DNA of 64,000 nt. Source: Salininema proteolyticum (GTDB lineage: Bacteria; Actinomycetota; Actinomycetes; Mycobacteriales; Micromonosporaceae). The stretch's first letter is position 1, and each line of letters starts with the position of its first letter. The notes under the pieces are model-generated. The model was not told where the DNA came from. It saw only the letters and a list, made by a program, of their open reading frames with translations, and did no database searches. This document shows, in pieces, positions 51,104-61,913 of the stretch. The position numbers were made by a program, and so were the translations under genes. The stretch spans positions 4,650,001 through 4,714,000 of the forward strand of contig NZ_JBHUNX010000001.1 in the NCBI RefSeq assembly GCF_042685645.1. Direction: 5' to 3'.

Positions 51104-51587
51104 CTGTCAAGGTTACTCCCGGGCACGGCGAGGCCGAGAGGGAACCGAATCCCATTCTGTCGCATTCGCGTCATACACGTGAACGTCACTGACTTTGGTC
51201 GAGTTCACAAATACGAAGTGTATGAAATGGACCGATTTTGTGTAAATATTCACTGGGCGCGGTCGGGGATCGCGCCTTTATCGAGGTGTTCCCCGCATTT
51301 TTCTTATATGGAAGACAATTGTGATTTACGTGCTGTGGACGGGTCTTTCCCCATGGCGCTAGTTTCGTCATTCGGGCAACTTCGCGGCAAGGCATTGTCC
51401 ACACTGATGTCACCGCTCCGGGGAGGAGCGCGCCCACATCGACCGAGACGCCTGTGCCCAACGCCGGGGCGCCCCGGGACGCCGACGCCCGAGTCGACGG
51501 CGGCGCCGCCCGCGGCGGCCGCGTGACGGCCGCCGACACACACCGTGCCCACAAACCGTGCGCACCTCACGGAGGAGAAATGACCCC
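51104..51587. other. intergenic region, AT-rich patch
   Basis: 484 bases between divergent genes. Bases 51160-51330 are markedly AT-rich for this chromosome (GTGTAAATATTCACTGG, TTTTTCTTATATGG) and could hold promoters or foreign remnants. No ORF has coding character. GGAGGAG before 51588 serves the transporter gene. Confidence 0.4.
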
Positions 51588-53126
51588 ATGAGTCGATCCG
51601 GAACGCCCGGACGGGGCGAACCCGACGACGCCGCAGCGGCGGACCCCACGCTGGACAGGAAGTTCTTCGGCCACCCGCGGGGACTGGCGGTCCTCTTCGG
51701 CACCGAGATGTGGGAGCGCTTCAGCTTCTACGGCCTCCAGGGCATCCTGGTCCTCTACCTCACGGCGAGCATCGCCCAGAACGGCCTCGGCATGGACGAG
51801 ACCGTCGCCGTGCCGATCGCCTCCATCTACACCGGAATGGTCTACCTGACCGCCCTGCCCGGCGGCTGGCTCGCCGACCGCGTCTTCGGCAACCGCAAGG
51901 CGGTTCTCATCGGCGCCGTCATCATCATGCTCGGCCACATCTCCATGGCCGTGCCGGTCGACGGGCCCGCCTTCGTCTTCACCGGACTCGCCCTGGTCAT
52001 CTGCGGTACGGGCCTCCTGAAGCCGAACATCTCCGTCCTGGTCGGCCACCAGTACCACGAGGACGACGACGCCCGCCGCGACGCCGGCTTCTCCCTGTTC
52101 TACATAGGTATCAACCTCGGCGCCTTCCTGGGCCTCCTGGTCACCCCGTTCCTGGCCGGCGAGGACCGCTGGCACCTCGGCTTCTCCGCCGCCGCGGTCG
52201 GGATGGCCATCGGCATCGCCTTCTACATGTGGGGCTGGAAGCGGGTCTCGGGCCCCGGCGACAGGCCCAGCCGGCCGCTGGAACCCGCCGAGAGGACCCG
52301 CGCGATCCAGTGGACCGCCGGAGGGCTCCTCGCGGCCGCCGTCGCGGTGGCCGTCTGGATCTGGTCGGGAACCTTCAACCCGGTCACCGTCCCCCAGGTC
52401 ATCACGTACCTGGGCATCGTCCTGGTCGTCGGCTACTTCGCCTACATCTTCCGCCAGAAGGACCAGATGACCGAGTCCGAGCACACGGGCATGAAGGTCT
52501 ACGTCGGGCTCTTCATCGCGGCGGTCGTGTTCTTCATGCTGTTCCAGCAGATCGGCTCCGTGCTGACGGTGTTCGCCGAGAACGCGGTGGACCTGAGCGT
52601 CTTCGGCATGGGGATCCCGGCCGGGGCGACGCAGAACTTCAACACCTTCTACATCATCATCTTCGGCGGCGTCGCCGCCGCGCTGTGGGTGAAGCTGGGC
52701 GACCGCTTCAACGCCGCCAAGAAGTTCACCCTGGCGCTCGTCCTCATCGCCGTGGCCTTCGTCCTGCTGGGATGGCTGCAGGCCGCCGCCGACGACGGCG
52801 CCGTGATCGGGCTCGCCTGGCTGGCCCTGGTCTACCTGTTCATCACCTGGGGCGAGCTCTCGCTCTCTCCGGTCGGCCTGTCGGTGACCTCGGCGCTCGC
52901 GCCGAAAAAGCTGCGCGGCCAGATGATGGGCGTCTGGTTCCTGGCCCCCGCGGTGGGAACCCCGATCGGCGGCCAGGCCTACGCGGCGCTGCAGCCGAGG
53001 ATCGGCGACTCGGGCTTCTTCTTCGTGATGGCCGCCTGCGCGGCGATCACGGGAGCGGTCCTGCTGGTCTTCGTGCCGAAGCTGGGACGCCTGCTGGCCA
53101 GCGTCGGGCACGGCGCCAAGTCGTAG
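51588..53126 (+). CDS. POT-family proton-coupled oligopeptide transporter
   Basis: 512 residues from the ATG at 51588. About 14 membrane helices; the proton-coupling motif ExxER is in EMWERFSFYG, and GLLKPNISVLVGHQY with FSLFYIGINLGAFLG is the PTR2 signature. It imports di- and tripeptides with protons. Single gene with its own promoter; the replaced position of parAB is noted separately. Confidence 0.9.
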   Translation: MSRSGTPGRGEPDDAAAADPTLDRKFFGHPRGLAVLFGTEMWERFSFYGLQGILVLYLTASIAQNGLGMDETVAVPIASIYTGMVYLTALPGGWLADRVFGNRKAVLIGAVIIMLGHISMAVPVDGPAFVFTGLALVICGTGLLKPNISVLVGHQYHEDDDARRDAGFSLFYIGINLGAFLGLLVTPFLAGEDRWHLGFSAAAVGMAIGIAFYMWGWKRVSGPGDRPSRPLEPAERTRAIQWTAGGLLAAAVAVAVWIWSGTFNPVTVPQVITYLGIVLVVGYFAYIFRQKDQMTESEHTGMKVYVGLFIAAVVFFMLFQQIGSVLTVFAENAVDLSVFGMGIPAGATQNFNTFYIIIFGGVAAALWVKLGDRFNAAKKFTLALVLIAVAFVLLGWLQAAADDGAVIGLAWLALVYLFITWGELSLSPVGLSVTSALAPKKLRGQMMGVWFLAPAVGTPIGGQAYAALQPRIGDSGFFFVMAACAAITGAVLLVFVPKLGRLLASVGHGAKS

Positions 53127-53210
53127 GGATTTCTCGAGGGCCCGTCGGGCGCCTTCGGCCCGTGCTCAGCGAGCGGGGAACCTGAGGACGGGCCCTCTCG
53201 TAAGCAGACG

Positions 53211-53253
53211 CGGAGCGGCCGGCGGGGACCCGTGGTCCCCGCCGGCCGCTCCG
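53211..53253. terminator. bidirectional terminator, 20-bp stem
   Basis: A perfect inverted repeat (53211-53230 and 53234-53253) with a CGT loop lies between the convergent transporter and small-protein genes. Confidence 0.75.
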
Positions 53254-53263
53254 CGTTCGTCGT

Positions 53264-53455
53264 CTACGACCAGTGCGGTGGACGCTCGTCGAGGAGCTCC
53301 AGGTCGCGGGCCGAGAGCTTCCTCCCCGCTCGGCGGTGGGAGCGGGCGGGGCGCTCGCCCCAGCCCTGGTCGGTGTCGTCCATGGTCTGGTCAGGGATGA
53401 TGGAGATATCGTCCTCGCCGAGCTCGACGGGGCGGTCATCGTCTGAGTGAGCCAT
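53264..53455 (-). CDS. conserved small actinobacterial protein
   Basis: 63 residues, acidic and disordered, with PVELGEDDISIIPDQTMDDT, GWGER and a final DERPPHW. Proteins of this size and pattern are widespread in actinobacteria and of unknown function. Convergent with the transporter gene. Confidence 0.65.
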   Translation of the reverse strand: MAHSDDDRPVELGEDDISIIPDQTMDDTDQGWGERPARSHRRAGRKLSARDLELLDERPPHWS

Positions 53456-53568
53456 GCTCCGAGCATAGCTCTCCGTGTCCGCTCGGGAGCGGCTAGGCGG
53501 CGCGCGGCGCCCGGCGGGGGCATGGAAAAGGGCGCCCCCTCGGGGACGCCCGGTGAAGTTCGGGTGAA

Positions 53569-53832
53569 CTAGCCGCAGGAGCTGCCGCCGCAGCAGGAGC
53601 CGCCCTCGGCCTTGGCCTGGTCGACGGCCTTGCCCTTGAGCTCGTAGCCGGCCTCGTCGATCGCCTCGCGGACCGTGTCGAGCTCCAGCTCCTTCTCGCT
53701 GGTCACCGTGACCAGGCCGCCCTCCAGGTCGACGGCCACGCCGGTGACGCCCCCGACCTCTTTGAGCTCTCCGGTCACGGCGGTGACGCAGTGTCCGCAG
53801 CTCATTCCCTCGACCTTGTAGGTGCTCTCCAT
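53569..53832 (-). CDS. copZ: copper chaperone, CopZ-like
   Basis: 87 residues. A heavy-metal-associated domain with GMSCGHC (C12, C15) occupies residues 3-68. A Cys-rich tail (GGSCCGGSSCG) adds four more thiols, which would raise the metal capacity; this extension is unusual. It lies 58 bases downstream of csoR and is probably copper-induced from the csoR operator. It delivers Cu(I) to a P-type ATPase not present in the window. Confidence 0.85.
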   Translation of the reverse strand: MESTYKVEGMSCGHCVTAVTGELKEVGGVTGVAVDLEGGLVTVTSEKELELDTVREAIDEAGYELKGKAVDQAKAEGGSCCGGSSCG

Positions 53833-53890
53833 GCTGTTCTCCTGTTCTTCGCTCTTATTTCACGATCGGTGAAAGGGAGTGCCGTCGCCG

Positions 53891-54217
53891 TTAGGACCGC
53901 AGCAGGCGGGCGACGGCGGCGCTGGCTTCCTTGACCTTGGCTTCGGCCTCTTGGGCGTCCCCGGAGGTCTGGGCATCCGCGACGCAGTGGGCCAGGTGGC
54001 CTTCGAGGAGGTTGACGGCCGCGGCCTGCAGGCCGCGGTTGACCGCGGATATCTGGGTGAGGATGTCGATGCAGTACTTGTCGTCGTCCACCATGCGCTG
54101 CAGGCCGCGGACCTGCCCCTCGATTCGCTTGAGGCGCCGGACTATCGCGTCCTTGTCGCCGTGGTACCAGTAGTGGGCGTCGCCGCCCTCGCAAGTCTTG
54201 GCTTCCGTCTCTTCCAT
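53891..54217 (-). CDS. csoR: copper-sensing repressor CsoR
   Basis: 108 residues. The DUF156 helices carry the C-H-C ligand set: C49 (DKYCIDIL), H74 and C78 (GHLAHC), with RRLKRIEGQVRGLQRMV at the N-terminal helix. It releases its operator on binding Cu(I). The palindrome at 54243-54261, 26 bases before the start, is its operator. Confidence 0.92.
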   Translation of the reverse strand: MEETEAKTCEGGDAHYWYHGDKDAIVRRLKRIEGQVRGLQRMVDDDKYCIDILTQISAVNRGLQAAAVNLLEGHLAHCVADAQTSGDAQEAEAKVKEASAAVARLLRS

Positions 54218-54242
54218 GAAGTCCTCCTCTGAGAGCGATTGT

Positions 54243-54261
54243 ATACCCCCAGGGGGTATAG
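54243..54261. promoter_or_regulatory. CsoR operator
   Basis: TATACCCCC-A-GGGGGTATA is a perfect 9-bp-arm palindrome with the G/C tract and flanking TATA of known CsoR boxes. Confidence 0.9.
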
Positions 54262-54512
54262 TGCAAGTCGGTCGGGGCGCGAATCGGGAGAACCCTGCGT
54301 ACCACAGCCGCGCCCTACCGTATTAAATTGTGCCAGTTATTGAGAATTGCTCGCTCAGGCCTTGTCAAGGCCCGAACGGCGCGACTAGCCTCAGAGAGGT
54401 TTCCAGAACGCGGTCGCCTCTCGCCTTCGCGACCGCTTCTGAGGGAAGGCCTCCCGCCCCGAACGACCGGGGGCCGACGATTCCCGCATAGTCAGAGGAA
54501 GGAGCACTCCGA
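54262..54512 (+). promoter_or_regulatory. structured 5' leader of the NlpC/P60 gene
   Basis: About 250 bases with several stems, including a perfect GCGGTCGC/GCGACCGC pair near 54400-54435 and GGCC-rich arms after it. Actinobacterial cell-wall hydrolase genes often carry a c-di-AMP (ydaO) riboswitch here. I cannot match its consensus by eye, so this is only a candidate. Confidence 0.3.
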
Positions 54513-55502
54513 GTGCTTGACAGTGAATCTACCGCTCGCCCCCGTGCCTCCGCTGACCCGTTCCCCGCCTCGAGCGGCATTCGCCGCACCGTCAGGCTCG
54601 TAGCCGTCGGCCTCATGGCCGGGGCCGTCCTCCTAGCCCCGGCGGCCGCCCACGCCGAGCCGAGCGAGGACGAGATCCAGTCCGAGCTCAACGACCGCAA
54701 CGAGGACCTCGACGCGGTCATCGAGGAGCACAACGAGAAGCGCGAAGAGCTCAAGAAGGCCGACAAGCTCATCGAGAAGATCGAGGAGGAGCTGCCGGAA
54801 GCGGAGAAAGAGGTCGCCGACGCGCAGGCGAAGATCGCCGACATCATCGCCGACGCCTACATCAGCGGCGACACCGCCTTCGTCAACGCCGTGCTCAGCG
54901 GCAACGGCAGCGACCTGGCCGACAGGGTCGGGTACCTCTCCAGCCTGACCAGCGCCCAGCAGGACAGGCTCGACGAGTACCTCGGCAAGGCCGCCGAGCT
55001 CCAGTCCAAAAAGGAGGAACTGGAGAAGCTCAAGAAGGACTCCGACAAGATCCTCAAGGAGCTCGAGGAGAAGAAAGAGGAGATCGAGAGCGAGGTCGGC
55101 GACCTCCAGTACCAGCTCGACGAGATGAACAAGCCCGACCCGGTCACCTCGAACTACAACGGCGACAATTCCGGCGTCGTCCAGTTCGGACTCGACCAGC
55201 AGGGCGAGCCGTACGAGTGGGGCAGCTCCGGGCCGGACACCTGGGACTGCTCGGGCCTGGTCCTGGGATCCTGGGCCACCGCGGGAGTCTCCCTGCCGCA
55301 CAGCGTCCAGATGCAGTGGGACTACGTCGCCCACGTCTCCCGCGACCAGCTCCAGCCCGGAGACATCGTCTTCTACGAGGGCCTGGGCCACAACGCCCTC
55401 TACATCGGAGACGGCCAGGTCGTCCACGCGCCGCAGACCGGCGACGTGGTCCGCGTGGCGAGCATGGACATGATGGGCATCGCCGGCTACGGCCGCCCGT
55501 AA
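54513..55502 (+). CDS. secreted NlpC/P60 peptidoglycan endopeptidase (RipA-like)
   Basis: 329 residues from a GTG behind GGAAGGAG. Signal peptide about residues 1-48 (VGLMAGAVLLAPAAAHA). Coiled coil 50-205 (EEHNEKREELKKADKLIEKI), which auto-inhibits or positions such enzymes. Catalytic NlpC/P60 domain 215-329 with Cys in WDCSGLV, His in GHNALYIG and a third polar site HAPQT. It cleaves between D-Glu and diaminopimelate in stem peptides, assisting cell separation. Confidence 0.88.
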   Translation: MLDSESTARPRASADPFPASSGIRRTVRLVAVGLMAGAVLLAPAAAHAEPSEDEIQSELNDRNEDLDAVIEEHNEKREELKKADKLIEKIEEELPEAEKEVADAQAKIADIIADAYISGDTAFVNAVLSGNGSDLADRVGYLSSLTSAQQDRLDEYLGKAAELQSKKEELEKLKKDSDKILKELEEKKEEIESEVGDLQYQLDEMNKPDPVTSNYNGDNSGVVQFGLDQQGEPYEWGSSGPDTWDCSGLVLGSWATAGVSLPHSVQMQWDYVAHVSRDQLQPGDIVFYEGLGHNALYIGDGQVVHAPQTGDVVRVASMDMMGIAGYGRP

Positions 55503-55520
55503 CTCCATAGAGCACAGACG

Positions 55521-55556
55521 AAGGGGGCCTCCCGCCGCACGGCGGGAGGCCCCCTT
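55521..55556. terminator. bidirectional terminator
   Basis: AAGGGGGCCTCCCGCC pairs with GGCGGGAGGCCCCCTT over a GCAC loop, giving A- and T-flanks for both convergent genes. Confidence 0.85.
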
Positions 55557-55571
55557 CTCGACTGAGTCCGG

Positions 55572-57017
55572 CTACCAGCTGCGCGGCACCGGGGCGCCCT
55601 CGGTGAACCCGGCGGCGCTCTGAATGCCGATCCGGGCCCTCTCGTGGAACTCCTCGAGATCCCCGGCCCCGGCGTACGTGGCGGCGGAGCGGACCCCGGC
55701 CACGATCGAGTCGACGAGGTCCTCGATGCCCGGGCGGGTCGGGTCCAGGTACATCTTGCCCGACGAGATGCCCTCCTCGAACAGCGCCTTGCGAGCCTGC
55801 TGGAAGGGGTTGTCCCCGGCGGTGCGCAGACGCACGGCCCGCGCGGAGGCCATGCCGAAGTTCTCCTTGTACGGCTTGCCCTCGGCGTCGTAATGCAGGT
55901 CGCCGGGGGACTCGTAGGTCCCCGCCAGCCACGAGCCGATCATGACGTTCGAGGCGCCGGCGGCCAGCGCCAGGGCCACGTCGCGCGGGTGACGCACCCC
56001 GCCGTCGGCCCAGGCGTGCCTGCCCAGGCGGCGGGCCTCGGCGGCGCACTCCAGCACCGCGGAGAACTGCGGGCGGCCCACACCCGTCATCATGCGCGTC
56101 GTGCACATGGCGCCCGGGCCCACGCCGACCTTCACGATGTCGGCCCCGGCCTCGATGAGCTCGCGGGTCCCCTCGGCCGTCACCACGTTGCCCGCGGCGA
56201 TCGGCAGGTGCGGGGCGGCCTTGCGGGCGATCCCGACGGCCTCGACCATCCGGCCCTGGTGGCCGTGCGCGGTGTCCATGACGATGAGGTCGGCCCCCGC
56301 GTCGGACACGGCCTTGACCTTGGCCTCCACATCGCCGTTGATGCCCACGGCGACCGCGATGCGCAGCCGCCCGTTGGCGTCGGTGTTCGGCGTGTAGAGG
56401 GTGTTGCGCAGGGCGCCGGGCTTGGTGAGCACGCCGACGAGGCGGCCGTCGACGTTGACCACGGGGGCCAGCTTGACCTTGGCCTCGTTGAGGCGGTTGA
56501 AGGCGTCCTCGTCGGAGATCCCGTCGGGAAGCGTGATGACGTCCGTCGAGGCGATCTCGGCCAGCGGCGAGAAGCGGTCGACGCCCTCGCAGTCCGAGGC
56601 GGAGACGACGCCGACGGGCCGGTGGCCCGAGTCGACCAGGATGACCGCGCCGTGCGCGCGCTTCGGGATCAGCGCCAGCGCCTCGCCCGCCGTGGCGGTC
56701 GGCGGCAGCGTGATCGGCGTGTCGCAGTGGACCGGGCGCTTCTTGACCGTGTTGATCGTGTCGGCCACGACGTCGAGCGGAATGTCCTGGGGAATGACGG
56801 CCAGGCCGCCGCGGCGCGCGAGCGTCTCGGCCATGCGCTGGCCGGACACCGCCGTCATGTTCGCGGCGACGAGCGGGATGGTGTTGCCCGTCCCGTCGGA
56901 GGTGGAGAGGTCCACCGAGAGCCGGGAACCCACGTCCGAGCGGGCGGGGACCATGAAGACGTCGGAATAGGTGAGATCGTGGCCGGTGGCCGGGTCAGGG
57001 CCTTTAACGAAGTGCAT
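55572..57017 (-). CDS. guaB1: GuaB1 family IMP dehydrogenase-related protein / GMP reductase
   Basis: 481 residues. IMPDH-type barrel with the catalytic loop GPGAMCTTRM (Cys about 307), flavodoxin-like phosphate site DGGVRHPRDVALALAAGA, and two CBS domains (about 95-215: THAVILVDSGHRP-like and APVVNVDGRLVGVLT). Actinobacterial GuaB1 (for example Rv1843c) has been shown to act as GMP reductase in purine salvage rather than as IMPDH. The length and sequence fit GuaB1. Confidence 0.85.
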   Translation of the reverse strand: MHFVKGPDPATGHDLTYSDVFMVPARSDVGSRLSVDLSTSDGTGNTIPLVAANMTAVSGQRMAETLARRGGLAVIPQDIPLDVVADTINTVKKRPVHCDTPITLPPTATAGEALALIPKRAHGAVILVDSGHRPVGVVSASDCEGVDRFSPLAEIASTDVITLPDGISDEDAFNRLNEAKVKLAPVVNVDGRLVGVLTKPGALRNTLYTPNTDANGRLRIAVAVGINGDVEAKVKAVSDAGADLIVMDTAHGHQGRMVEAVGIARKAAPHLPIAAGNVVTAEGTRELIEAGADIVKVGVGPGAMCTTRMMTGVGRPQFSAVLECAAEARRLGRHAWADGGVRHPRDVALALAAGASNVMIGSWLAGTYESPGDLHYDAEGKPYKENFGMASARAVRLRTAGDNPFQQARKALFEEGISSGKMYLDPTRPGIEDLVDSIVAGVRSAATYAGAGDLEEFHERARIGIQSAAGFTEGAPVPRSW

Positions 57018-57085
57018 AGTACTTCCTCATATCAACGAGACCACCTGATGCGGGCGAACGAGTCTGCACATCAGGGCGCACAAAC

Positions 57086-57117
57086 AGGCGCAGCCCCCGC
57101 GCGGGGTGGCTGCGCCT
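57086..57117 (-). terminator. terminator of the accA gene
   Basis: AGGCGCAGCC at 57086-57095 pairs with GGCTGCGCCT at 57108-57117 and on the minus strand continues into TGTTTG; it lies 19 bases beyond the accA stop. Confidence 0.7.
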
Positions 57118-57135
57118 GGATGTGAAGTTGTCGGC

Positions 57136-58890
<1,755 letters not shown>

Positions 58891-58952
58891 GGCGCCGTTC
58901 GTTGCGGCACGGTCACCAGAGTGAGGTAAATTCGGGATAAAACGGACAAAGT

Positions 58953-59621
58953 TTATGGGGTTCGCACAGAATCTTTTGTGGATTTTTTCCTAAAGTCGTC
59001 GAGGATCGCCTCTCGCCACATGGCCGACGATTCCGCGTCCACGTCCGGCGGCAGCTCCAGATCCCCCGACTCCAACCGGTCGGCCGTCTCCTCGCACCAC
59101 GCCGCGTCCACCGCGAAGAGCTCCGCGCGCCGCCGCAGCATCGCCCTCGAGTGGGCCGGGATGTACCGCTCGGCGCCGTCCGGGTCGAAGTCCGCCGTCG
59201 TGGACGCCAGCGTCTGCGTCGCGGCCTCCGCCTTCTCGAAGAGGTAGTCGGCCCTCTGCCGCAGCATCGCCGTCGTCTCCCTCGGGCCGAGGACCAGCGC
59301 GAAGCCGAAGGTGACCTCGAAGTTGTCGGCCTCGGCCTCGAAGTTCCAGGTGCGCTCGCGGAGCATGTGCTGGAACTCCCGCTCTCCCTCGGCGGTGACC
59401 CGGTAGGTCGTGCGGGCCGGCCGGTCGCCGACCGACTCGGTCGCCACGACCTCGACCAGCCCGTCGGAGGCGAGTTTCTTCAGGGCGTGGTAGATGGACC
59501 CCGGCTTGAGGTCCGAGATGCCGGGGATGTTCCACGACGAGAGCTCATGCCTGATGAGGTAGCCGTGCACGGGTCCGAGCCACCGGACGAGGCCCAGGAT
59601 GAGCAGTCGTGTCTTCCACAT
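58953..59621 (-). CDS. PadR-family regulator of the adjacent ABC exporter
   Basis: 222 residues from the ATG at 59621 (a TTG six codons earlier is less likely). Winged helix 1-90 (LLILGLVRWLGPVHGYLIR, LKPGSIYHALKKLASDGLV) and a long Vir_act_alpha_C helical domain. It is divergent from the drrAB-type operon. Two copies of the same palindrome lie between the genes (59635-59648 and 59702-59715), so it most likely represses both until bound by a drug-like ligand. Confidence 0.85.
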   Translation of the reverse strand: MWKTRLLILGLVRWLGPVHGYLIRHELSSWNIPGISDLKPGSIYHALKKLASDGLVEVVATESVGDRPARTTYRVTAEGEREFQHMLRERTWNFEAEADNFEVTFGFALVLGPRETTAMLRQRADYLFEKAEAATQTLASTTADFDPDGAERYIPAHSRAMLRRRAELFAVDAAWCEETADRLESGDLELPPDVDAESSAMWREAILDDFRKKSTKDSVRTP

Positions 59622-59634
59622 AGTCCCAGGATAA

Positions 59635-59648
59635 CTCAACGTTGACTA
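59635..59648. promoter_or_regulatory. PadR box 1
   Basis: ACTCAACGTTGACT, a near-perfect palindrome around TCAACGTTGA, 14 bases before the padR start. It shares AGTCAA-N2-TTGA with box 2. Confidence 0.65.
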
Positions 59649-59701
59649 TGCCATTCATCACGCGCATATTCATTGGACAGGCGAAGCGAGGAAAATTTAT
59701 A

Positions 59702-59738
59702 GTCAAAGTTGACTAGGACTTTGTATCCGGCTAGACTT
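59702..59738 (+). promoter_or_regulatory. promoter of the ABC operon with PadR box 2 over the -35
   Basis: AGTCAA-AG-TTGACT at 59702-59715 is a perfect palindrome whose right arm is the -35 TTGACT (59710-59715). Seventeen bases later is the -10 TAGACT (59733-59738). Transcription would start near 59745, which rules out the ATG at 59743 and supports the start at 59788. Confidence 0.7.
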
Positions 59739-59787
59739 CCATATGACGTCACTATGGCGTCAAGAAGACTTTCAAGGGAACACCATC

Positions 59788-60762
<975 letters not shown>

Positions 60763-60771
60763 GAGAAACCA

Positions 60772-61533
60772 GTGAAATTCCTGCGCGACACGTGGCTGGT
60801 CTACCGGCAGGCCATGCTGCTCAACCTGAAACAGCCGGTCTGGCTGATCGTCATGCTGATCCAGCCGCTGTACTTCCTCATCCTCTTCGCGCCCCTCCTC
60901 GACGGCATGGGCGGCATGCCCGGCTTCGAGAACGGCGCGATGGAGACCTTCATCCCCGGACTGCTCATCATGATGGCCCTGTTCGGCTCGACCTTCGTCG
61001 GCTTCGGACTCATCGCCGAGCTGAAGGAGGGCGTCATCGAGCGCATGCGGGTGACCCCGGTCAGCCGCGTCGCCCTCGCCGCCGGGCGCGTCCTGCAGAC
61101 GGTCTCCACCACGATCATCCAGGCCCTGGCCCTGGTGCTGCTGTCGGTGCCGATCGCCGGGCTCACCATCCAGTGGGACGGCCTCGCGCTGATGCTGCTC
61201 ATCATCGTCCTGGTCGCCTTCCTGCTCGGCAGCCTCTCCTACGGCATGGCCCTGGTGCTCAAGAGCGAGGACGCCATGGCGCCCGTGCTCAACACCGTGG
61301 TCCAGCCGGTCATGCTGCTCTCGGGCATCATGCTGCCGATGGCCCTGGCGCCGAACTGGCTGCAGACCGTGGCCGACTTCAACCCGTTCTACTACGCCGT
61401 CGAGGCCGCCCGCGCGCTCTTCGCCGGCGACCTGCAGAGCGACTTCATCTGGCAGGCCGGGATCTTCCTGGGCGGCCTGACGCTGCTGGCCCTCTTCTGG
61501 TCCAGCCGCAAGTTCGCCAAGGCCGCCTCTTAA
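60772..61533 (+). CDS. ABC-2 type permease, DrrB type
   Basis: 253 residues from a GTG behind AGGAGA. Six membrane helices with the ABC2 signature LKEGVIERMRVTPVSRVALA after helix 2 and LLSGIMLPMALAPNWLQ near helix 5. It forms the exporter with the DrrA-type ATPase. A terminator follows at 61557. Confidence 0.88.
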   Translation: MKFLRDTWLVYRQAMLLNLKQPVWLIVMLIQPLYFLILFAPLLDGMGGMPGFENGAMETFIPGLLIMMALFGSTFVGFGLIAELKEGVIERMRVTPVSRVALAAGRVLQTVSTTIIQALALVLLSVPIAGLTIQWDGLALMLLIIVLVAFLLGSLSYGMALVLKSEDAMAPVLNTVVQPVMLLSGIMLPMALAPNWLQTVADFNPFYYAVEAARALFAGDLQSDFIWQAGIFLGGLTLLALFWSSRKFAKAAS

Positions 61534-61556
61534 GCGAGGGGCCGCGACCGAGCCGG

Positions 61557-61593
61557 AGGGCTCCCGTTCCGTACCGGAGCGGGAGCCCTTCCT
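61557..61593 (+). terminator. terminator of the DrrAB-type operon
   Basis: AGGGCTCCCG...CGGGAGCCCTT, extended inside by TTCCG/CGGAG, forms a long stem 24 bases after the permease stop. Confidence 0.75.
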
Positions 61594-61913
61594 CATACCC
61601 GGACTGCGCTGGGCGATCGCCTCATGGACCGGGCCCTCGCGCGATCGGGGGGACAGCGCCCGACCTGCCGGTAGGCGACTAAGTGGTAGTTAAGGCCCGG
61701 CGGGGTGCTGGTCATGCCCGAATTCCGTTCGTATACTGGGATTACGCTGGTCCCCTCCCCCTTCGGTCACGGAACCGTATCAACAGCGGTTAAGAATGAT
61801 AAAGATTGCCTCCTCGCACTGGCGTGAGCCACGCGACCACAGGTACGTTCAAAACAGAAAGTTTTCTTTCTCATTACGTGATCGCCAATCGCCAAGTACG
61901 AAGGGGTACCAAC
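61594..61913 (+). promoter_or_regulatory. upstream region of the dipeptide ABC operon
   Basis: 320 bases without a gene. TATACT at about 61733-61738 is a possible -10. AAGGGG at 61901-61906 is the ribosome site for the first permease gene. A stretch near 61850-61880 is AT-rich. Confidence 0.4.

Noticed and set aside
51186..51554. A 122-residue minus-strand ORF in the AT-rich intergenic patch
   Set aside because: Low-complexity start, no ribosome site, and it overlaps the likely promoter of the transporter gene.
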